This document shows positions 58,501 through 64,000 of a DNA stretch of 64,000 bases, in pieces. The stretch comes from DASXRA01 sp036502575 (GTDB lineage Bacteria > Actinomycetota > Actinomycetes > Mycobacteriales > Jatrophihabitantaceae), in contig DASXYL010000062.1 in NCBI GenBank assembly GCA_036502575.1, forward strand, positions 1 through 64,000, read 5' to 3'. Position 1 is the stretch's first letter. Each line of letters starts with the position of its first letter. The translations under genes were made by a program, and so were the position numbers. Under the pieces are notes generated by a model. That model did not search any database. It was not told the origin of the DNA and saw only the letters and a program-made list of their open reading frames with translations.

Positions 58501-59081
58501 CCGCGGTCGAGCGCCGTCCTGGTCGGCCGCGCAGCGCCGCGGCCGACGAGGCGATCCTCGACGCGACGACCGACCTGCTGGCCGACCAGGGCTACCTGGC
58601 GCTGACCGTGGAGGCGGTCGCGGCCCGGGCCGGCGTGGCCAAGTCGACGGTGTATCGCCGCTGGCCGGGCAAGGACGAGCTCGTGATGGACTCGCTGTGC
58701 GGCCTCAAGGGTGCGGAGTTCGACCCGGTGGGCGAGTCGGTGCGCGACGACCTGTTCGACATGTTGGTGCGGATGCGCGACGTGTGGGTCAACGGGCGGT
58801 TCGGACGGCTCATGAGCCGCCTGGCTGCCGACGGCATCGAACGTCCGGACCTGTACCGCGAGTTCAAGGCCCGGTTCGTGGCGCCGCGGCGAGCGGTCAA
58901 CCGTCGAATCATCGAGCGCGGTATCGCCGAGGGCCTGATCCGGGCCGACACGGACATCGAGGTGACTATGGCGCTGCTCGTCTCGCCGATCATCAATGCG
59001 ACCCTGACCCACCAGCCTGCGCTCACCGACCGGCAGTTGGAGTTCATCGTCGACACCGTGCTGCGAGGCGTCGCACCCTGA
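58497..59081 (+). CDS. TetR-family repressor
   Basis: A 194-residue TetR: HTH at about 18-64 (AILDATTDLLADQGYLALTV, then AGVAKSTVYRRWPGKDELV) and a TetR_C ligand domain. The TTG start overlaps the MFS stop. It probably represses its own operon through the two sites upstream of the MFS gene. Confidence 0.88.
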   Translation: MTAVERRPGRPRSAAADEAILDATTDLLADQGYLALTVEAVAARAGVAKSTVYRRWPGKDELVMDSLCGLKGAEFDPVGESVRDDLFDMLVRMRDVWVNGRFGRLMSRLAADGIERPDLYREFKARFVAPRRAVNRRIIERGIAEGLIRADTDIEVTMALLVSPIINATLTHQPALTDRQLEFIVDTVLRGVAP

Positions 59082-59098
59082 TCGGGCAGGATTGAGGC

Positions 59099-59839
59099 AT
59101 GCCCACTCTCGTGCTGCTCCGCCACGGCGAGAGCGATTGGAACAAGAAGAACCTTTTCACCGGCTGGGTCGACGTCGACCTCAGCGCTACCGGTGCGGAG
59201 GAGGCGCATCGGGCCGGCGAACTCCTCGAGGCGAACGGCTTGTTGCCCGACGTCGTGCACACGTCGCTGCTGCGCCGGGCGATCCGCTCGGGCGAGATCG
59301 CATTGCACGTGGCCGACCGGCACTGGATCCCGGTGCGTCGCTCGTGGCGGCTGAACGAGCGGCACTACGGCGCACTGCAGGGCAAGGACAAGGCGGCGGT
59401 ACGAGCCGAGTTCGGCGACGATCAGTTCATGCTGTGGCGCCGGTCGTACGACACCCCGCCGCCCCCGCTGGCCGACGACGACGAGTACAGCCAGGCTGCT
59501 GACCCGCGCTATGCCGACCTGCTCGAGTCGGTACCGCGCACTGAATGCCTTGCCGACGTGGTGTCTCGGCTGCTGCCTTACTGGTACGACGCGATCGTGC
59601 CCGACCTGCGCCACGGCACCGTCCTGATCGCGGCCCACGGCAACTCGCTGCGCGCGCTGATCAAGCACCTGGACGGGTTGTCGGACGAGGCCGTCGTGGC
59701 CTTGAACGTCCCGACCGGCATCCCGTTGCGCTACGAACTCGACCCGACGACGTTCCGCCCGACCGGACCGGGGGAGTACCTCGACCCGGCGGCCGCCGCC
59801 GAGGCGATCCAGGCGGTGGCGAACCAGGGCAAGTCCTAG
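59099..59839 (+). CDS. gpmA: 2,3-bisphosphoglycerate-dependent phosphoglycerate mutase
   Basis: A 246-residue cofactor-dependent phosphoglycerate mutase of glycolysis. Phospho-histidine motif LLRHGESDWN with H9, the ERHYGALQGKDK catalytic region, and second His in AAHGNSLRALIKHLDG. Position before phoU/senX3/regX3 matches gpm1 (Rv0489). Ends at a strong hairpin. Confidence 0.95.
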   Translation: MPTLVLLRHGESDWNKKNLFTGWVDVDLSATGAEEAHRAGELLEANGLLPDVVHTSLLRRAIRSGEIALHVADRHWIPVRRSWRLNERHYGALQGKDKAAVRAEFGDDQFMLWRRSYDTPPPPLADDDEYSQAADPRYADLLESVPRTECLADVVSRLLPYWYDAIVPDLRHGTVLIAAHGNSLRALIKHLDGLSDEAVVALNVPTGIPLRYELDPTTFRPTGPGEYLDPAAAAEAIQAVANQGKS

Positions 59840-59888
59840 CGATCGTCCAACTTTCGGCCGCCTGAGGCGGCCCAGGGTTGTCCGATCG
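59840..59888. terminator. Terminator between gpmA and phoU
   Basis: Core stem GGCCGCC-TGA-GGCGGCC (59856-59872) is extended by outer arms CGATCG (59840-59845) and CGATCG (59883-59888) with partly pairing CCAAC/GTTG between. Lies between convergent genes. Confidence 0.7.
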
Positions 59889-59966
59889 GGGGGATGCGGC
59901 GATCGCGCACGGATAGGTCGTCCTGATCAACCATCGCGGATGGGTCATGCGCGAGAGGGTGCTTCC

Positions 59967-60015
59967 GACGGGAGGGAGCCGCGGCCGGGAACGGGCCGGG
60001 ACGGGAGGGAGCCGC
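59967..60015 (+). repeat. 16-bp direct repeat
   Basis: GACGGGAGGGAGCCGC occurs at 59967-59982 and 60000-60015, in the gap between gpmA and phoU. It is otherwise featureless; no gene is seen there. Confidence 0.6.
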
Positions 60016-60048
60016 AGGCGCCCGATCGGCCGAGGGGTGCGGCGCGAG

Positions 60049-60726
60049 TCAGGCGGTGAGGGAGCCCGGGTTCTTGTGCAAGGGCTCGGGCCGAACGCCG
60101 GTGACGATGAACACGACGCGCTGCGCGACCGAAACCGCGTGGTCGGCGTAGCGCTCGTAGTAGCGCCCGATCAGGGTCATGTCGATCGCCGCCTCGACGC
60201 CGTGGGTCCAGTTCGGCGACAGCAGCAGGGTGAACAGCTTGCGGTGCAGGGCGTCCATCGAGTCGTCCTCGGCCTCGATGGCCTGAGCCAGCTCGACGTC
60301 GCGTCCCTCGATCACGTGGCTGACCTTCTCGACCAGCGACAGCGCGACGGCGCCCATTTGCGAGATCACGTCGCGGATCTCGACCGGAACGGCGATCTCC
60401 GGGTAGCGCATCCGCGCCACCTTCGCGATGTGCCGGGCGAGGTCGCCCATCCGCTCCAGGTCGGCGGCCAGGTGCAGGGTCGTGATGAGAACGCGTAGAT
60501 CGGTGGCGACCGGCTGCTGCCGGGCGATCATCTGGAAGGTGCGCTCTTCGAGATCCTCGCGCAGGGCGTCGACCTGCGGATCGTCGGAAATGACCCGTTC
60601 GGCACCGGAGAGGTCGCCGTCGAGCAGCGCGTTGGTGGCTCGCTCCATGGCGGCGCGGACGAGCAGGGTCATGTTGACGAGCGTCTTGCCGATGTCGTCG
60701 AGCTCGTCGTGGTAGATGTCACGCAT
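60049..60726 (-). CDS. phoU: Phosphate-signalling protein PhoU
   Basis: A 225-residue PhoU with its two three-helix bundles: YHDELDDIGKTLVNMTLLV at the start, the first metal-site motif LAADLERMGDLARHIA and the second motif GRYYERYADHAVSVAQRV. It links phosphate transport state to the histidine kinase. Divergent from senX3-regX3, with PHO-box-like repeats between. Confidence 0.93.
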   Translation of the reverse strand: MRDIYHDELDDIGKTLVNMTLLVRAAMERATNALLDGDLSGAERVISDDPQVDALREDLEERTFQMIARQQPVATDLRVLITTLHLAADLERMGDLARHIAKVARMRYPEIAVPVEIRDVISQMGAVALSLVEKVSHVIEGRDVELAQAIEAEDDSMDALHRKLFTLLLSPNWTHGVEAAIDMTLIGRYYERYADHAVSVAQRVVFIVTGVRPEPLHKNPGSLTA

Positions 60727-60786
60727 AGCTGCGCCTCCCAATCCTGTGATCCGAAGCGTAGTTTCTCCGCGCGAGAAGCGGTTGTC

Positions 60787-60819
60787 AGAACATGAACGGA
60801 CGCGGGCTAACCGGTGAAC
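60787..60819. promoter_or_regulatory. Candidate PHO box (RegX3 site)
   Basis: On the minus strand GTTCACC and GTTCATG occur exactly 22 bp apart, i.e. two turns of the 11-bp repeat that PhoB/PhoP/RegX3 regulators recognise. On the plus strand the three units read AGAACATGAAC, GGACGCGGGCT and AACCGGTGAAC; the middle one is degenerate. The site lies between the divergent phoU and senX3 genes. Confidence 0.5.
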
Positions 60820-60891
60820 ACCGGGCGGCGGGCACGTCCGTCGTGGAAAGCTCACGGAGAACCGGACACCGCCGCCCGTACCATCGCCGGT

Positions 60892-62100
60892 GTGGCGGTT
60901 ATTGCCGTGTGCGCGATCTTGGTCGCACTTGGGCTGGGGTTGGCGATCGGGTGCCGGATTACGGGTCGGAGAGCGGCCCGGCCGGCCGAGTCGCCGCCCG
61001 TTCCGGCGCGCCCCGCTCCGACCTTGCCGAGCCAGGTGCTCGAGATGCTCCGCCACGGGGTCGTCGTCGTCGACCGCGACGAGCGGGTCGTCCTGGTCAA
61101 TCCCGCCGCCCGGGCCATGGGCATCCTCGCGACCGATCGGCTGGCCTTCGACGAGCTGAGCCGGCTGGCGCGGGCCTGCACCGACGGCAACGTCACCGTC
61201 CACGGCGCCGTCGACCTGCCGATGGGCCGCCTCGGGCGCGAGCCGATCGCCCTGTCGGTGACCGCGGTTCCGCTACCGGAGGGCATGCGGGTCGCCGCCG
61301 TGGTCCTGCTGCTGGACGACGTGACCGAGGTGCGCCGTCTGGAGGCGGTGCGCCGGGACTTCGTCGCCAACGTGTCCCACGAGCTCAAGACGCCGGTGGG
61401 CGCGCTGACGTTGCTGGCCGAGGCCGTGCAGGAGGCCGCAGACGATCCGGACGCCGTGCAGCGCTTCGCCGGGCGGATGCAGCACGAGAGTGCCCGCCTC
61501 GGCCGGCTCGTCCGGGAACTGATCGAGCTGTCCCGGCTGCAGGGTGCCGAGCCGCTGCCCGGCGCCGCCGAGGTCACGGTGGGCACGCTGCTCGACGAGG
61601 CGCAGGACCGCACCCGGCTCGCCGCCGAGAAGTGCGGCATCAGTGTGGTGGCGCGCTACGCCGACGATCTCGTCGTCCGGGGCAACGAGAGCCAGCTGAC
61701 CATGGCGATCACCAACCTGGTCGACAACGCCATCGCCTACAGCCCGCGGGGCACTCGGGTGGCGGTCAGTGCCCGATCGGCCGAGGATCCCGAGCGCCAG
61801 CATCCGTGCGTCGAGATCTCGGTGAGCGACCAGGGCCTGGGCATCGCCGAGTCCGAGCTCACCCGGGTGTTCGAGCGGTTCTACCGGGTCGACCCGGCGC
61901 GGTCGCGGGCCACCGGCGGCACCGGGCTGGGCCTCGCGATCGTCAAGCACGTCGCCACCAACCATGGAGGCACCGTGTCGGTCTGGAGTGTCGAGGGCGC
62001 GGGTTCGACGTTCACTATCCGGTTGCCTCTCGTTAACCGGCCCGCGAGATCGTCCGACCAGAAGGCACCGGCGAAGACTTTGGCGAAGGGGGTCGCGTGA
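60892..62100 (+). CDS. senX3: Sensor histidine kinase SenX3
   Basis: A ~402-residue kinase: one clear N-terminal membrane segment, a PAS-like domain (about 60-140), HisKA with H163 in FVANVSHELKTP, and HATPase with NLVDNAIAYSPRGT, SDQGLGIAESEL and GGTGLGLAIVKH. The start is uncertain: GTG 60892 is chosen because GTG 60814 would overlap the PHO-like site. Overlaps regX3 in GTGA. Confidence 0.9.
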   Translation: MAVIAVCAILVALGLGLAIGCRITGRRAARPAESPPVPARPAPTLPSQVLEMLRHGVVVVDRDERVVLVNPAARAMGILATDRLAFDELSRLARACTDGNVTVHGAVDLPMGRLGREPIALSVTAVPLPEGMRVAAVVLLLDDVTEVRRLEAVRRDFVANVSHELKTPVGALTLLAEAVQEAADDPDAVQRFAGRMQHESARLGRLVRELIELSRLQGAEPLPGAAEVTVGTLLDEAQDRTRLAAEKCGISVVARYADDLVVRGNESQLTMAITNLVDNAIAYSPRGTRVAVSARSAEDPERQHPCVEISVSDQGLGIAESELTRVFERFYRVDPARSRATGGTGLGLAIVKHVATNHGGTVSVWSVEGAGSTFTIRLPLVNRPARSSDQKAPAKTLAKGVA

Positions 62101-62777
62101 CACGGGTACTTGTCGTCGAGGACGAGGAGTCCTTCTCCGACGCACTGTCGTACATGCTGCGGCGCGAGGGCTACGAGGTGGCGGTCGCTGCCACCGGCCC
62201 GGACGCGCTGGCCACCTACGACCGCAGCGGCGCCGACCTGGTGCTGCTCGACCTCATGCTGCCGGGCCTGTCCGGCACGGAGGTGTGTCGAGCCCTGCGG
62301 CAACGGTCCAACGTCCCGATCATCATCGTCACGGCGCGCGACAGCGAGGTCGACAAGGTCGTCGGCCTCGAGCTCGGCGCCGACGACTACGTCACCAAGC
62401 CGTTCTCGTCCCGCGAGCTGGTGGCCCGGATCCGGGCGGTGCTGCGCCGGGGCGGCGAGGCCGAGGATCTCGTCACGAGTGCGCTCGAAGCGGGTCTGGT
62501 GCGCATGGACGTCGAGCGGCACACCGTCGCGGTCGACGGCGACACCGTGTCGTTGCCGCTCAAGGAGTTCGACCTGCTCGAACTGCTGCTGCGCAACGCC
62601 GGCCGGGTGCTCACCCGGGGCCAGCTGATCGACCGAGTGTGGGGCGCGGACTACGTCGGCGACACCAAGACCCTCGACGTCCACGTGAAGCGGCTGCGTT
62701 CGAAGATCGAACCCGACCCGGCCAACCCCAAGTACCTAGTGACGGTGCGGGGCCTCGGCTACAAGTTCGAGGCCTGA
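62097..62777 (+). CDS. regX3: Response regulator RegX3
   Basis: A 226-residue OmpR/PhoB-type regulator. Acidic pocket VEDEE near the start, phosphoacceptor D52 in LVLLDLMLPG, conserved K in DDYVTKPFSS; C-terminal winged helix with RVWGADYVGDTKTLDVHVKR. With SenX3 it controls phosphate-starvation genes, and probably phoU and its own operon through the 60787 site. Confidence 0.95.
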   Translation: MTRVLVVEDEESFSDALSYMLRREGYEVAVAATGPDALATYDRSGADLVLLDLMLPGLSGTEVCRALRQRSNVPIIIVTARDSEVDKVVGLELGADDYVTKPFSSRELVARIRAVLRRGGEAEDLVTSALEAGLVRMDVERHTVAVDGDTVSLPLKEFDLLELLLRNAGRVLTRGQLIDRVWGADYVGDTKTLDVHVKRLRSKIEPDPANPKYLVTVRGLGYKFEA

Positions 62778-62849
62778 TTCATCCCGCCTTCCGCGTCGCG
62801 GCGGCGGGGCTCATCGCGCGAGCGCTCATCGCGTTCGTGGTTGCGTAGC

Positions 62850-62891
62850 TTTTGGTCACCCGCCGTCGTATAGCCAGCTGGGTGACCAAAA
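62850..62891. terminator. Bidirectional hairpin, TTTTGGTC-type, copy 2
   Basis: TTTTGGTCACCC (62850-62861) pairs perfectly with GGGTGACCAAAA (62880-62891). Relative to copy 1 at 3338, the stem G:C pair after GGTC is replaced by A:T in both arms. It again sits between convergent genes. Confidence 0.75.
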
Positions 62892-62911
62892 ACCGTCCGG
62901 GTCAGCGTGGG

Positions 62912-63706
62912 TTAGCGTCTGCGGGCTTCCGTCGTGGCGGGGTGCTCGGCTACCAGGCCGTGTTCCAGGCGCTCGGCGCAGATGCGGGACAGCTCGTCGT
63001 AGGCCTTCTGGCCGATCAGCTCGGTGAGCTCGGGCGCGTAGGAGACGTAGAGCGGCTCACCCCCGGTGTGCGCGTCCGGCGACGACGTGCACCACCAGTG
63101 CAGGTCGTGCCCGCCCTCACCCCAGCCGCGGCGGTCGAACTCGGACACGGTCGAGACGAGGATGCGCGTGCCGTCCGGGCGATCGACCCAGTCCTGGGCA
63201 CGGCGCACCGGCAGCTGCCAGCACACCTCGGGTTTGGTCTCGAGCGGATGCCGCCCGGTGCGCAGTGCGAGCCCGTGCAGTGAACACCCCTCCCCACCGG
63301 AGAAGCCCGGACGGTTCAGGAAGATGCACGCCCCGTCGACGGTGCGGGTGCGGCGTCGGTTCTCGTCGTCGCCGACGTTGTCCTTCTCGACGATGTCGAG
63401 CTTGCCGCCCTTCACCTGCGCCCGGTCGTGGTACTGCCAGTGCTCCGGGGTGAGCTGCTCGGCGAAGCGCCGGACCCGTTTCTCGTCGGCCTTGTCGGAG
63501 AAGAATGCCCCGTGGCTGCAACATCCGTCATCGGCGCGTCCCTCGATGACGCCCTGGCAGCCGCGTCCGAAGATGCACGACCAGCTCGAGCACAACCAGG
63601 TCAGGTCGGCCCGTATCCAGTGCTCGGGATCGCCCGGATCGGCGAACTCGATCCACTCGCGGGGGAAGTCAAGGGTCGCCTCTTTCGCGACAACAGGTAA
63701 CTGCAC
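62912..63706 (-). CDS. Rv0495c-like conserved Cys-rich protein
   Basis: A 264-residue protein conserved in actinomycetes beside ppx2 and the regX3 block. It has many cysteines in patterns suggesting a metal site (WLCSSWSCIFGRGCQG, DGCCSHGAFF, GACIFLNRPG, GCSLHGLAL, EVCWQLPVR), like CxxC-rich zinc/iron-chelating (YkgJ-type) domains. GTG 63706 starts at VQLPVVAKEA; the open frame further upstream crosses the ppx2 gene. Function unknown. Confidence 0.82.
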   Translation of the reverse strand: MQLPVVAKEATLDFPREWIEFADPGDPEHWIRADLTWLCSSWSCIFGRGCQGVIEGRADDGCCSHGAFFSDKADEKRVRRFAEQLTPEHWQYHDRAQVKGGKLDIVEKDNVGDDENRRRTRTVDGACIFLNRPGFSGGEGCSLHGLALRTGRHPLETKPEVCWQLPVRRAQDWVDRPDGTRILVSTVSEFDRRGWGEGGHDLHWWCTSSPDAHTGGEPLYVSYAPELTELIGQKAYDELSRICAERLEHGLVAEHPATTEARRR

Positions 63707-63769
63707 GTGGTCAAGAGTACGGAACTTCGGGTCCGGATTCCGAGAGGCCGACCGATACTCTTTCAAGGT

Positions 63770-64000
63770 ATGAGGCTCGGGGTGCTCGACGTCGGCTCGA
63801 ACACCGTGCACTTGCTCGTGGTCGACGCCTATCGCGGCGCCGAGCCGACCCCGCAGCTGTCGCGCAAGAGCGTCCTGCGGCTGGCCGAGCACATCGACAA
63901 GCGCGGCGATCTGGCCCTCGAAGGCGCCGACGCCCTGGTCGGGGCCGCGCTCGGCGCCCGGCGGCAGGCCGTCGAGCTCGGCTGTGACGAGGTGATCGCG
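63770..64000 (+). CDS. ppx2: Ppx/GppA-type exopolyphosphatase, partial
   Basis: The first 77 codons of a gene cut by the window end. RLGVLDVGSNTVHLLVVDAY is the phosphate-1 motif of the Ppx/GppA actin-fold family, and VLRLAEHIDKRGDL follows as expected. Position next to the Rv0495c-like gene matches Rv0496 (ppx2 of M. tuberculosis). It would hydrolyse polyphosphate or pppGpp. Confidence 0.88.
   Translation, partial: MRLGVLDVGSNTVHLLVVDAYRGAEPTPQLSRKSVLRLAEHIDKRGDLALEGADALVGAALGARRQAVELGCDEVIA

Overview
This is a high-GC, gene-dense chromosome segment from an actinomycete. Evidence for that includes mycothiol synthesis (mshA), an IdeR-type iron box, actinobacterial GTG/TTG start codons, and two blocks of gene order that match the Mycobacterium tuberculosis Rv0474-Rv0496 neighbourhood. 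I cannot name the genus. Numerous secreted plant- or glycoprotein-glycan hydrolases suggest a soil or plant-associated saprophyte.

Layout. 0-4.7 kb: Fur-ygfZ, an EamA exporter divergent from its LysR regulator, and an iron-storage operon (small repeat protein, bfd, bfr) with an IdeR box. 5.0-8.5 kb: a crcB-DUF190-crcB fluoride-channel operon facing an MMPL transporter. 8.6-10.0 kb: a conserved trio (XRE regulator, HbhA-like protein, DUF2516), as in Rv0474-Rv0476. 10.1-18.4 kb: an unknown protein, a NIPSNAP protein, then a fully overlapping operon of ROK repressor, ABC sugar importer, GH4 glycosidase and GlcNAc-kinase-like enzyme. 18.4-22.8 kb: a TrmB/LuxR-type regulator divergent from a frameshifted secreted protein and an S53 peptidase. 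22.8-23.8 kb: a non-coding kilobase holding two diverged copies of a ~390 bp element, each starting with a long hairpin whose base pairs covary. 23.8-32.4 kb: secreted GH29, and a GH31-GH35-GH20 operon. 32.6-35.3 kb: small proteins and an HTH/Clp-N pair. 35.3-38.8 kb: metal and arsenic genes (CmtR-like sensor, CDF exporter, MIP channel, a decayed arsR-arsC gene, arsM with a coupled 52-residue Cys-rich ORF, and an intact arsR). 38.9-44.7 kb: SDR, HSL-type esterase, and a 1336-residue GH2 enzyme interrupted by a duplicated discoidin-like segment. 44.9-50.6 kb: methyltransferase, AraC, RibD-like, PPK2, a broken VapBC pair, an IS110 element and an SCO6745-family protein. 50.9 kb: tRNA-Lys(TTT). 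51-64 kb: back to conserved core: murB, SDR (Rv0484c-like), mshA, YbjN, an MFS-TetR pair, gpm, phoU, senX3-regX3, an Rv0495c-like protein and the start of ppx2.

How it fits together. The exported GH29/GH31/GH35/GH20/GH2 set would trim fucose, alpha-glycosyl, beta-galactosyl, beta-HexNAc and beta-mannosyl or glucosaminyl residues. The ROK-controlled ABC system with GH4 and a sugar kinase would import and process a small product. The 10-51 kb stretch reads as an accessory region lying between two parts of an otherwise conserved core. I saw no CRISPR array and no recognised large defence system. The most unusual items are the duplicated covarying non-coding element, palindromic repeats bracketing a DUF559 nuclease-like gene, the Cys-rich ORF coupled to arsM, and the split GH2 enzyme.
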